DNA from: Bacillota bacterium | GTDB taxonomy: Bacteria; Bacillota; Bacilli; Paenibacillales; UBA4045 | Direction of reading: 5' to 3' | Assembly (NCBI GenBank): GCA_023441055.1 | Contig: JAEZQY010000018.1 | Location: 1-64,000 of the forward strand | DNA: 64,000 nucleotides | Shown here: one piece after another, positions 32,786-40,863 of the stretch | Numbering within the stretch: position 1 is the stretch's first letter | Layout of the letters: each line of letters starts with the position of its first letter | Notes under the pieces: generated by a model | Seen by the model: the letters and a program-made list of their open reading frames with translations, nothing else | What the model was told of the DNA's origin: nothing | Databases searched by the model: none | Translations under genes and position numbers: made by a program

Positions 32786-33841
32786 ATGGAAAAGTATCGT
32801 ATCGATAATGCTAAGGGAATGGAGATTGGATTTTATTCAGTAGGCGAACACACGTTAAACCCGCATACAGGTAATAAGATCAGCACTCAGGAGCGGATAC
32901 ATGAATTGATTGAGGCAAGTAAATTGGCCGAGGAAGCAGGTCTTGATGTATTCGCAGTTGGAGAACGACATCAGGATGACACTGCAACTCAAGCTCATTC
33001 TGTTATTATTAGCGCAATTGCTCAGGCGACGGAAAAGATTAAACTTGCCAGCTCTGCAACGGTATTAAGTGTACATGATCCGGTGCGTATCTATGAGGAC
33101 TTCGCTACGATTGATCTGATCTCGGGCGGTAGAGCTGAAATTATCGCGGGCAGGGGATCAACCATAGGGACGTATTACACGCTCGGATATAACGTAAATG
33201 ATTATGAGCGATTATTTGAGGAGAAATTTGATCTGCTGCTCAAGCTGAACGACGAGGAGCGTGTTACATGGGAAGGGGAATTTCGCTCACCGCTCAAGGA
33301 TGCGCATATCATGCCTCGGCCGCTGAATGGTCAGCTTCCAATATGGAGAGCAGTAGGAGGTTCGCCAGAAAGTGCCATTAAGGCGGGCCTTGCTGGAGTG
33401 CCTATGACGCTGGCTACACTTGGTGGTCCTTCACGCAATTTCAAGCCGTCGGTGGACGCATATCGACAAGCGGCAGAACATGCCGGCCATGACGCCTCTG
33501 CTCTGCCTGTAGCGATGACTGCCATGCTCTATGCCGCAGAAAATTCACAGGATGCGCAGAACGAGTTTTATCCGCATATCGATCATGTCTTCCGAGTCAT
33601 GCGCGGTACTTCATTTCCGAAGGAGCGGGTCTTGCAATCGGCTGATGTTGAGGATGCATTGATGGTCGGCAGCCCTCAGCTAATTATTGAGAAGATACTT
33701 CGGCAGCGCGAATTATTCGGTCATCAACGCGTGCTGCTGCAGATGGATCTTGGGGGCATTCCTTATGATAAGCTTGCAAGGAGCATTGAGCTTGTCGCTA
33801 CACAAATCGCGCCTGCCATACGCAAATATACGGCCTCATAA
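32786..33841 (+). CDS. LLM-class flavin-dependent monooxygenase, paralogue
   Basis: The 351-residue protein has the same SP_0267-like luciferase fold as the gene at 10,045: GMEIGFYSVGEHTLNPHTG, LDVFAVGERHQDDTATQ, ATVLSVHDPVRIYEDFATID, GGRAEIIAGRGSTIGTYYTL, LPIWRAVGGSPESA. It uses reduced FMN and O2 on an unknown substrate. ATG 32786 has GAGGAG 8 bp upstream; ATG 32819 (MEIGFY) would match the shorter family start. It is likely repressed by the upstream MarR protein. Its 3' end (33,808-33,841 and 12 bp beyond) is copied at 37,577-37,622. Confidence 0.88.
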   Translation: MEKYRIDNAKGMEIGFYSVGEHTLNPHTGNKISTQERIHELIEASKLAEEAGLDVFAVGERHQDDTATQAHSVIISAIAQATEKIKLASSATVLSVHDPVRIYEDFATIDLISGGRAEIIAGRGSTIGTYYTLGYNVNDYERLFEEKFDLLLKLNDEERVTWEGEFRSPLKDAHIMPRPLNGQLPIWRAVGGSPESAIKAGLAGVPMTLATLGGPSRNFKPSVDAYRQAAEHAGHDASALPVAMTAMLYAAENSQDAQNEFYPHIDHVFRVMRGTSFPKERVLQSADVEDALMVGSPQLIIEKILRQRELFGHQRVLLQMDLGGIPYDKLARSIELVATQIAPAIRKYTAS

Positions 33842-33853
33842 ATCTTATTCCCA
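33808..33853 (+). repeat. 46-bp direct repeat, copy A (3' end of LLM gene)
   Basis: This copy spans the last 11 codons and stop of the LLM gene plus 12 bp. Copy B is at 37,577-37,622 in the same orientation, 45 of 46 bases identical (T at 33,845 versus C at 37,614). Confidence 0.9.
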
Positions 33854-34069
33854 ACCATAAAGCAAGCTTTTCTTGTATCCGACTGCCCCGATGAGGTTGA
33901 TATCGACAAGGTGAGGAAGTCCACGGTTTACTGATTGCGTCGATCGTTTTATTAGTCATAGGTCAGTTTGGGGCAGGGCTAGTCGGATGAGTTGCCTATG
34001 CAGAACGAAATCCAAAGCCGCCAAAGGCTAGTCCTGTTAACTTCAGACGGCGCAACAACCTTAATAATG

Positions 34070-34099
34070 GAAACCCCGATCACTTGTGGTCGGGGTTTC
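34070..34099. terminator. Hairpin, possible terminator
   Basis: GAAACCCCGATCAC (34070-34083) and GTGGTCGGGGTTTC (34086-34099) pair with one G-U. There is no T-run beyond the internal TTTC. It may end the LLM transcript. Confidence 0.6.
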
Positions 34100-34182
34100 T
34101 GTTGATGCATAGTACTCAACTGCCTGATATGAAGCATTAAGTTTGTTAAAAAGTGAAAGATGTTAGGGATTGCTCTCATTCT

Positions 34183-34196
34183 TGAAAACGGTTTTA
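34183..34196 (+). promoter_or_regulatory. cre-like CcpA site
   Basis: TGAAAACGGTTTTA differs from the cre consensus (TGWAANCGNTNWCA) at one position. It lies about 400 bp before the AraC gene, so its target is unclear. Confidence 0.35.
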
Positions 34197-34523
34197 TTCG
34201 GTTTACGTTCTGGACTATGCACCATTCCGCTTCTGCGCGGGTCGCCGTTGTGTTCGGGAAAACAGGTTGTTACCCCTTCCGTTCATTAAGCCCCTGTTGC
34301 TCTGTTGCTCCGTGCATCAACATTCTAGTAGAACGACATAAAATATTACGGTGGTTACATTGATTTTTTTTCTGCCGTTGTCATAGTAACCGCTCTTATC
34401 TTGATCAACAAACCACTCTTAACTGTGCCTTTCGAAGAAGTTCAAATACCCTTGCTCATCGGGCTCATCGCCTGTGAATTTAGGCGACAACCTCCGTTTT
34501 GTTAAGCAACGGATCTCGTGAGC

Positions 34524-34553
34524 TTGTCAATTTCTTCGAAGAACCTATATAAT
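34524..34553 (+). promoter_or_regulatory. AraC-gene promoter with palindrome in the spacer
   Basis: TTGTCA (34524-34529), 18 bp, TATAAT (34548-34553). The spacer holds the perfect palindrome TTCTTCGAAGAA (34532-34543). A related half, TTCGAAGAA, occurs about 100 bp upstream (34431-34439). This suggests autorepression with possible looping. Confidence 0.6.
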
Positions 34554-34590
34554 CGGAGATGAATCGCCCTTTTCAGGAGGAAACCTGATC

Positions 34591-35421
34591 ATGACAAAGT
34601 CAGTTCTGCACGAATCTTCTGTGATATACGCCAATTACTTCACGCACACGAAGCCCTACTCCGTCAAGTTTGAAGACGGGCTGAACTTCTACCTGTTCCG
34701 GCTTCAGGCAGAAGGGACCTGCCGTGCACTGGTGGCAGGGGAATACGAGACTATCATCCCGGGCGACCTGCTCATTTATCCGCCTGATCAGCCATATGAA
34801 CTAGAGGTGCAGCCCCGAACCGCCCCGGAATCAGGTGCAATTGACCCCGTCGGAGACTATTTCCTGATTGGCAGAGGCGAATGGCTGGACTCATGGTGGA
34901 ATAACAAAGATTTGCCCACCAAAACGAATATCGGTTTTGACGATACGGTTCTTACCTTATGGAAGCATATCATCAGCGAAAAGAAAAAAGTAATGCAGAA
35001 CCAAGAGGAGATCTTGGATTATCTGCTTAGAACGTTTTGTCTGACGCTGGAGGAAGTGATTCAGGTCAAGCAACGTACCAAGAGAGCGGATATCGCGTAC
35101 AAGCTTAAGTTATTCATAGAAAATCACGCTCATGAACCTCTCAGTTTGGATAAAATAGCGGCCTCCGTCGGATTAAGCGTCTCTCGTTGCTCCTATCTGT
35201 TCAAAGCCGCGTTCGGCCAATCGCTGTTCGCCTACTGTATTGACGTCAGACTAAAGCTTGCGCAGCAGCAGGTACTGTACAGCAAACTTACGCTGGAGCA
35301 GATTGCCGAGAAGACGGGTTTCCCGAGCTACCCTCATTTCTGCCGCGTGTTCCGTGAGCGATTCAGATATCCTCCGGGACAATATCGGCGCGAATTCGGA
35401 TTCGGCTTTCATCCTGATTGA
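34591..35421 (+). CDS. AraC-family transcriptional regulator
   Basis: The 276-residue protein has an N-terminal cupin-type sensing domain (about 15-110: GLNFYLFRLQAEGTCRALVA, PGDLLIYPPDQPYELEVQ) and C-terminal AraC helix-turn-helix pair (about 172-268: SLDKIAASVGLSVSRCSYLF, LEQIAEKTGFPSYPHFCRVF). AGGAGG is 9 bp before ATG 34591. It is convergent with the FAD oxidoreductase gene, 8 bp apart, so the two may be functionally linked although not in an operon. Confidence 0.9.
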   Translation: MTKSVLHESSVIYANYFTHTKPYSVKFEDGLNFYLFRLQAEGTCRALVAGEYETIIPGDLLIYPPDQPYELEVQPRTAPESGAIDPVGDYFLIGRGEWLDSWWNNKDLPTKTNIGFDDTVLTLWKHIISEKKKVMQNQEEILDYLLRTFCLTLEEVIQVKQRTKRADIAYKLKLFIENHAHEPLSLDKIAASVGLSVSRCSYLFKAAFGQSLFAYCIDVRLKLAQQQVLYSKLTLEQIAEKTGFPSYPHFCRVFRERFRYPPGQYRREFGFGFHPD

Positions 35422-35429
35422 TGCAGGCG

Positions 35430-36926
35430 TTAGACTTCTGTGTATAAAACCTGATTATTTTGAACGAGTATGGCATGCAACTGATCATACTTAACATTCT
35501 GAACGATGCCGTCTACATCAAGCGCCAGTGCGGCTGCGGTCGCAGCCGATTGTCCCAGAATCATAAATACGGGCTCCATCCGGATCGAGCCGTAGGCTGC
35601 ATGGGTAGCGGAGACGCATACCGGTACAATCAGATTGGTGCACTCCGTCCGTTTCGGCACAATCGCCCGATAGCTTATCGGATAAGGTGCTGCCAATTTG
35701 ACATAAAAACCGCCCTCCGTGCTCACATGCCCGTCTTCGTTGACATAGTACTGGGTGTGGTGCGAGTCCATAGCAAAGGAGCCCATACCTATGGAATCCC
35801 GCACCGGGTCTTCAAGTCTGACCACATGCTCCGTCACCACATAATCGCCGATCATTCTGCGGGATTCTCTAACGTACAACTGGGGAGTCCAGTGGCCGCT
35901 TTCGACAAATTCATCGAGCGGCAGTCCCCAAGGCTTGTAGAATGCCCGAATGTCCTCTGGAACTCGCAGGTGATTCTGAATAGTCCAGACATAACCTTGC
36001 TGATAGAGGCGATGGGCATTCCGAATTTGCTCCCGAGTATGATAATCCGCCTCCGCGTAGTTATGATTCATGCCGTTGTAATCCGTGGAAATGCCGCTGT
36101 TGTTATTTGAATCCGTCTTATCCGAGGTTACTCTGTTCAATTTAAAAAACTTCGAACTCTGCCCTTGCTCAATGGCTCGGAATAGAATTTCATAATCGGC
36201 TTCGTTATAGCCTTCGGGTTTTTCAATCTCCAGGCGGTTGTCTGGGTTGTTCGTCAAACACATGCGGAAATTATAGGCCTGAAGCTTGTTGTCCCCATCG
36301 CCGATGTTGCCGCCGCGGTCCGAATTGACGCGCAAAAGCAAGCCGCTTGAAGGCGCCCCTTTCACCACATAAGGGTCGATTCCGCCGGGAAGCTCATTGC
36401 CGGGACGAATACCGTTTAAAGTCTCCCCGTATTGTGAATTGGATTCCCGGCCGACAAAATAGGATACGCCGGCGTTGCCCATTAGATCCCCTTCATAAGT
36501 GGCGTCAATAAACACCCGTCCGCTATAGACGTTCCCGGATTCCAGGCGAATGGAGACGATTGTTGATCCTTGTTTGAGAACTCCATCCTCCAGCGCAAGT
36601 CTCTCCCCGCAGACGACTTCAATGTTGTATTCCACCACCCAATCTTGCAACACTTCGAGCGCTACTTTGGGTTCAAAAAGCCAACAAGGCCCTTCTTGTG
36701 AATATTTACGGGCTACTCGTTGATAAAAAGCTAAGGCTAAGCCGCCGATCGCTTGTTTCATCCCCACATCCGTATCTCCAAGTCCTCCGCTGGTTAATCC
36801 GCCAATTCGCTGGCTCTGCTCGATCACTATAACGCTTTTACCCATTATTCTGGCCTGAACTGCCGCCGCAATGCCTGCAGCCGTTCCTCCGTAAATGACA
36901 ATATCATACTGTTTATCCTGGCTCAT
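35430..36926 (-). CDS. FAD-dependent oxidoreductase (FAD_oxidored family)
   Basis: The 498-residue protein has an N-terminal dinucleotide-binding motif YDIVIYGGTAAGIAAAVQA, then VIVIEQSQRIGGLTSGGLG, the VFIDATYEGDLMGNAG stretch and the C-terminal SIRMEPVFMILGQSAATAAA, typical of FAD_oxidored (PF12831) enzymes. In Paenibacillus such genes often sit with carbohydrate or xanthan/heparinoid degradation genes. The substrate here is unknown and no signal peptide is present. GGAGGAGG lies 7 bp before ATG 36926. The matching AraC regulator is at the other end. Confidence 0.88.
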   Translation of the reverse strand: MSQDKQYDIVIYGGTAAGIAAAVQARIMGKSVIVIEQSQRIGGLTSGGLGDTDVGMKQAIGGLALAFYQRVARKYSQEGPCWLFEPKVALEVLQDWVVEYNIEVVCGERLALEDGVLKQGSTIVSIRLESGNVYSGRVFIDATYEGDLMGNAGVSYFVGRESNSQYGETLNGIRPGNELPGGIDPYVVKGAPSSGLLLRVNSDRGGNIGDGDNKLQAYNFRMCLTNNPDNRLEIEKPEGYNEADYEILFRAIEQGQSSKFFKLNRVTSDKTDSNNNSGISTDYNGMNHNYAEADYHTREQIRNAHRLYQQGYVWTIQNHLRVPEDIRAFYKPWGLPLDEFVESGHWTPQLYVRESRRMIGDYVVTEHVVRLEDPVRDSIGMGSFAMDSHHTQYYVNEDGHVSTEGGFYVKLAAPYPISYRAIVPKRTECTNLIVPVCVSATHAAYGSIRMEPVFMILGQSAATAAALALDVDGIVQNVKYDQLHAILVQNNQVLYTEV

Positions 36927-37140
36927 TGTACTCCTCCTCCATGATTGTCCTGCTTACAAACGTTATTATAAACCGGTTTCTGATTGGGTGAGAATGATGG
37001 ATCTTCCTTTTTCACTTGATCAATCTTACTGTTTTTCGGATTGCCGCCGGAGGGGATCGGGATAGTGTAGGACAGTTGAAATTCATGTTCATTTTATATT
37101 CCCCTTTTCGTTAAGATAGCTTTATTATAGAAGGGGGAGT

Positions 37141-37155
37141 GTGACACCCTGTCAC
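37141..37155. promoter_or_regulatory. Inverted repeat GTGACA-CCC-TGTCAC
   Basis: Perfect 6-bp arms with a 3-bp spacer, 43 bp before the 36-codon ORF. On the minus strand TATAAT follows it by 11 bp, so it resembles a regulated promoter (MerR- or GntR-like), but no such regulator is encoded nearby. Confidence 0.4.
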
Positions 37156-37198
37156 GCTCCAAGCGTGCGCGACAGTTCAGAAGTCGGGAGGAATAGCC

Positions 37199-37309
37199 AT
37201 GTGGGAGAGCAATCAGCGAGCGCCGATTCCTTATGAGGAAGAAAGGGAACTGCTTAAACGATATAGGGAAGCGAAGAGGACACGGGACAAGGAAGCGAAA
37301 GAACAATAG
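37199..37309 (+). CDS. 36-residue charged small protein
   Basis: ATG 37199 is preceded by GGGAGG at 7-bp spacing, one of the best ribosome-binding sites in the area. The product begins MWESNQRAPIPYEEERELLK and ends in a Lys/Arg/Glu-rich helix (RYREAKRTRDKEAKEQ). It is probably one amphipathic charged helix. No family is recognised. It may be a real small protein or the head of a lost gene, as the surrounding 700 bp are scarred. Confidence 0.5.
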   Translation: MWESNQRAPIPYEEERELLKRYREAKRTRDKEAKEQ

Positions 37310-37333
37310 ATAAAGGCTTTAATTCGTTAATAT

Positions 37334-37576
37334 GTGTATCATGGGGAGCACTTCAAGATGTCCGGTTCACCTGATTACAGATCGCTTCGGGAAGTGAAGT
37401 TCATGCAGGGCAACGAGTTCCGGACCTATGACCTCGATCTGATCGGAACCTACAACGTAAGGATGCTCGTCCATAGTGAAGAGATGCTGGCGCGGCATAT
37501 GTACTGCGCTGTCACGCCTGAAGGCGCGCGTCACATTGCCCGAAGGAGAGAGGGAGTCACCTATGCGTTGTTGTGC
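37334..37576 (+). pseudogene. Unrecognised ORF fused to copied LLM tail
   Basis: A frame from GTG 37334 (no good ribosome-binding site) gives about 81 residues with protein-like composition (GTYNVRMLVHSEEMLARHMY, CAVTPEGARHIA). It then runs out of frame into the copied LLM 3' end at 37,577. No family is recognised. It is most simply the 5' piece of a gene cut by the rearrangement that placed the repeat here. Confidence 0.4.
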
Positions 37577-37622
37577 CGCGCCTGCCATACGCAAATATAC
37601 GGCCTCATAAATCCTATTCCCA
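37577..37622 (+). repeat. 46-bp direct repeat, copy B (LLM 3' end)
   Basis: Same orientation as 33,808-33,853, one mismatch. In the LLM frame it reads the family tail APAIRKYTAS and stop, although no LLM gene precedes it. It marks a rearrangement joint 3.77 kb from copy A. Confidence 0.9.
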
Positions 37623-37688
37623 TCAATATTTTGGTGTTGTATGATGAAGTTGCTAATACAGCTTATGGATCAGAGGAGAGCGATTGAG

Positions 37689-37772
37689 ATGAGCATGAGG
37701 TTGAAGTGGTTACAGTGGACCCTATTTGTTGTATATCTAGTTAACCGGGCTCCGCATAAAGCTGATGCTTAA
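37689..37772 (+). CDS. 27-residue membrane peptide or VanZ-like gene remnant
   Basis: ATG 37689 has AGAGGAG upstream (10 bp). The peptide MSMRLKWLQWTLFVVYLVNR then APHKADA has one short hydrophobic helix. The start resembles the N-terminus of VanZ-family proteins and then breaks, so it may be a remnant; it could also be a leader for the kinase gene, whose ATG (37765) it overlaps by 8 bp. Confidence 0.35.
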   Translation: MSMRLKWLQWTLFVVYLVNRAPHKADA

Positions 37773-40700
37773 TAGCAGGAGGATCCGAGTTTCGATAGGG
37801 ATTGCCATAATCGTTATATTACTATCTTTGTTGATGATGTCCATAATAGGACCGCCTTCCGGCCGTGCGATGCCTGCTGCGAAGGACGGCGTGCTTGATC
37901 TGAGAGGCTGGAGCTTGAATCAGGATGGCGCGGTCAAGCTGAACGGCGCTTGGTCCTTCTATCCCGAGCAGCTGCTTATACCGGATCGCTCAAGTATGGC
38001 AATCGCTGCGGATGAAAGGCTTGCAGAGGTTCCTGGTATATGGACACCTTATGGGATGTCGGGGCGCGGTTATGCAACGTACCGGCTTAAGGTACTGACA
38101 TCGGACGATGTCGGTTCGCTTGGCTTGCATATACCGGCGATCGCGCCAGCCTATCACATTTATGCAGATGGTAAGTACGTAGCAGGCAATGGGAGAGTTG
38201 CTGAGGATAAGCAGGAGGTGGATTCCGCTTACTTGCCGCAAACCGTAACCTTTACCCCCGATTCCGGTGAGTTCGATATCCTTATTCAGATTGCTAACGA
38301 GCTCTACCCGCAAGGGGGCATCTGGTACAGCTTGACGCTTGGTACTGAGCAGGTGATGCTGGCTCAAGAGCAACGGAGAACCTTCGTGGACATGGCGGTG
38401 TTCGGGGGCAGTGCTCTGTTAGGACTATATCAGATAGCGGTATACAGGCTGCGACGCACAGATCGATCCACCTTATACTTCGGCATCTGTTGTCTGCTAG
38501 GCGCAATCCGCCAATGGGTGGTGGGTGGAGTCTATCTTGCGCACATTTATCCAGCCGTTAATATCGAGCTTCTAATCATGCTTGAATATCTGACCTATTA
38601 CGGCGGGGTCACGATGGCTATGTTGTTCGTCCGAGAGCTGTATCCCAATGAATTCAGCAGTTTAATAACGAAGCTGCTTGTTGGAGTTGGGGCGATCTTC
38701 AGCGTCACCGTATTGGTGCTGCCCACCGAGATTTACACAGGTTTTATCGGCATGTATAAATGGGTATCGCTAGCTGCACTCATGTATTTGATTTATGGTT
38801 TCTCAATTGCGCTGTGGCGCGGTCGAGACGGCGCACTCCTGCAGCTATTGGGCTGGACTGCTTTCGTAGCTGCAGCCGCCCATGATATTGCATACAGCGA
38901 GGGGTGGACGATTGGGCTAGATATGCAGCTTGTTCCTTACGGATTTATCTTCCTCGTGTTTATCGAAGCGTTAGAGCTTGCCCGAAGATTCACGAATGCC
39001 TACCGGACCATCGGAATGATGTCGGATCAATTACTCGCAATGAGCCGAATGAAGGACGAGTTTCTTGCCAATACATCACATGAGCTGAAGACACCGCTGC
39101 ATGGCATACAGAATCTGACCTTGGCCTTGTCTGAGGGCAAGTATGGGTCGCTGAACGACACCCAGCGGGAGCACCTCACGGTGATTGTTTCGGTGGCAAG
39201 GCGCATGTCCAATCTGATTAATGACATTCTCGATTTATCCTTGCTGAAGCATAATGAGATCAGGCTGCAGCTGCAGAGTGTCGATATTCGAGCTGTTGTA
39301 TCTGCTCAGGAAGAAGTGTTCCGCCATTATATTGGGACGAAGCCAGTAGGACTTCATATGGTGTGGCCGGATTCGCTTCCCAATGCCCTTGCTGATGAGA
39401 GCCGGTTGCTGCAGATTATGTACAACCTCATTGGAAATGCGATTAAATTTACACAGGAGGGGAATGTAACGGTCTCGGCACGATTGGAAGACGCTATGAT
39501 TCATATAGCCGTTGCGGATACAGGCATCGGAATTCCAGAGGATAAGCTTGATGTGATCTTCCAATCCTTCGAGCAGGCAGGAACCTCCGTCGCGAAGGAA
39601 TATGGAGGAGCGGGACTTGGACTAGGCATCAGCAGACGGCTTGTTGAGCTGCATGGGGGCAAGCTTACGGTCAGCTCGAAGGAGGGCGAAGGCTCTGTCT
39701 TTACCTTCACTGTTCCTGCCGCAGCAGACGACAGCATGGTTAAGAGTGATAGCAGGCTCAAGGCAGATTACCTGGATAGAGCTGTACATTTACGAACCAA
39801 CTGGACGGAGCCTGCTGTGACACTTGAACGACAAGGCGAGGAGAAGAAGGGGCAAGTTATTCTGGCTGTCGATGATGATCCGGTAAATCTGCGGGTGCTC
39901 ATGTCTGTACTCGCCGACGAGCCTTATGAAGTGATCACAGCTCAGAGCGGGCAGGATGCGCTAGATATACTGGTCAGCAATGCTGGCAGCATCGGGCTGG
40001 TCATTCTGGATGTCATGATGCCAGGATTGTCCGGGTACGAGACTTGCAGACGTATTCGAGAGAAGTATGCGCTTCCTGAGCTGCCCGTGCTGATGACGAC
40101 GGTAAGGAGTGAGGCGGAGGACTTAATGCTCGGGTTTGACGCCGGGGCGAATGACTTTCTTATAAAGCCTTTTCAACCGCATGAGCTGCGAGCGAGGGCG
40201 CGCAGCCTGCTCGAGATGAAACGGTCTGCGGAGGAGGCCATTCATTCGGAGATGGCGTTCTTGCAGGCGCAGATTAAGCCCCATTTTCTATATAATACGT
40301 TGAATACGATCATCTCCCTGTCTATCGATGAGCCCCATACTTCACATGATCTGTTGATCCATCTTAGCCGCTACCTGCGAGGAAGCTTCGATTTCAAGAA
40401 CAAACAGAAGCTGGTCCCTCTTCGGAAGGAGCTGGAGCTGGTGGAAGCCTACTGTGAAATTGAACGCGCGCGATTCGGAGATAGGCTGCGTATCCGTTAT
40501 GAAGTAGCGGAGATAACAGGCTGTATGCTTCCTCCGACGACGCTGCAGCCTCTGGTAGAGAACGCGATAAGGCACGGGGTGACGAGAAGAGAAGAAGGCG
40601 GAACGGTCACCATACAGGTTCGCGCTGAAGGTGCAGATGCCGTTATCTCTGTGGCGGACGATGGTGTGGGCATGGCGACAGCCACGCAGACAATGCTTAC

Positions 40701-40863
40701 CAAGGAATCCGAAGGTGAGGGCGGCGTCGGTCTGCGGAATATTCACCAGCGCTTGTTGCGGATGTACGGCAGGGGGCTCAGCATTGAGAGCAGTGTCGGG
40801 AATGGGACTAAGGTGACCATTCACATACCGCAGGCAATTAGGGAAGAGGAGGTGCCCGGATGA
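37765..40863 (+). CDS. Hybrid sensor kinase with 7TMR-DISM sensor and two kinase modules
   Basis: The 1,032-residue protein has a first membrane helix (about 9-28), an extracellular 7TMR-DISM sensory domain (about 45-200), seven helices (about 205-405), and HisKA with H439 (NTSHELKTPLHGIQ). Then come HATPase (NLIGNAIKFT, DTGIGIPEDK, GAGLGLGISRRLVELHGG), a receiver with D749 (VILDVMMPG), and a second kinase of LytS type with H840 (QIKPHFLYNTLNTI) plus HATPase (LVENAIRHGV, GVGLRNIHQRL). Two kinase modules of different classes around one receiver form an internal phosphorelay. It overlaps the SARP-type regulator gene by ATGA. ATG 37765 lacks a site of its own, so coupling to the 27-codon ORF is likely. 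Confidence 0.88.
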   Translation: MLNSRRIRVSIGIAIIVILLSLLMMSIIGPPSGRAMPAAKDGVLDLRGWSLNQDGAVKLNGAWSFYPEQLLIPDRSSMAIAADERLAEVPGIWTPYGMSGRGYATYRLKVLTSDDVGSLGLHIPAIAPAYHIYADGKYVAGNGRVAEDKQEVDSAYLPQTVTFTPDSGEFDILIQIANELYPQGGIWYSLTLGTEQVMLAQEQRRTFVDMAVFGGSALLGLYQIAVYRLRRTDRSTLYFGICCLLGAIRQWVVGGVYLAHIYPAVNIELLIMLEYLTYYGGVTMAMLFVRELYPNEFSSLITKLLVGVGAIFSVTVLVLPTEIYTGFIGMYKWVSLAALMYLIYGFSIALWRGRDGALLQLLGWTAFVAAAAHDIAYSEGWTIGLDMQLVPYGFIFLVFIEALELARRFTNAYRTIGMMSDQLLAMSRMKDEFLANTSHELKTPLHGIQNLTLALSEGKYGSLNDTQREHLTVIVSVARRMSNLINDILDLSLLKHNEIRLQLQSVDIRAVVSAQEEVFRHYIGTKPVGLHMVWPDSLPNALADESRLLQIMYNLIGNAIKFTQEGNVTVSARLEDAMIHIAVADTGIGIPEDKLDVIFQSFEQAGTSVAKEYGGAGLGLGISRRLVELHGGKLTVSSKEGEGSVFTFTVPAAADDSMVKSDSRLKADYLDRAVHLRTNWTEPAVTLERQGEEKKGQVILAVDDDPVNLRVLMSVLADEPYEVITAQSGQDALDILVSNAGSIGLVILDVMMPGLSGYETCRRIREKYALPELPVLMTTVRSEAEDLMLGFDAGANDFLIKPFQPHELRARARSLLEMKRSAEEAIHSEMAFLQAQIKPHFLYNTLNTIISLSIDEPHTSHDLLIHLSRYLRGSFDFKNKQKLVPLRKELELVEAYCEIERARFGDRLRIRYEVAEITGCMLPPTTLQPLVENAIRHGVTRREEGGTVTIQVRAEGADAVISVADDGVGMATATQTMLTKESEGEGGVGLRNIHQRLLRMYGRGLSIESSVGNGTKVTIHIPQAIREEEVPG

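Larger units (their letters stand above)
33854..34590. other. 737-bp intergenic stretch with gene debris and control elements
   Basis: No intact gene is seen. One plus-strand frame near 33,915-33,987 encodes a hydrophobic run (LLIASIVLLVIGQFGAGLVG) before a TGA, and another near 34,375-34,510 gives VVIVTALILINKPLLTVPFE; both lack starts and are unrecognised. A hairpin sits at 34,070-34,099, a cre-like site at 34,183-34,196, and a promoter at 34,524-34,553. Small stem-loops CGCCT/AGGCG (34,469-34,486) and CCGTT/AACGG (34,493-34,511) precede the promoter. Confidence 0.45.

Noticed and set aside
34375..34510. Hydrophobic frame before the AraC gene as a small membrane protein
   Set aside because: No start codon or ribosome-binding site, and no recognisable family.
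37334..37687. 117-codon ORF as one intact gene
   Set aside because: Its last third is the copied LLM tail read in the wrong frame, so the ORF is a fusion product of rearrangement.
37776..37782. AGGAGG as ribosome-binding site for an internal start of the hybrid kinase
   Set aside because: No ATG, GTG or TTG in the kinase frame lies at a usable distance after it.
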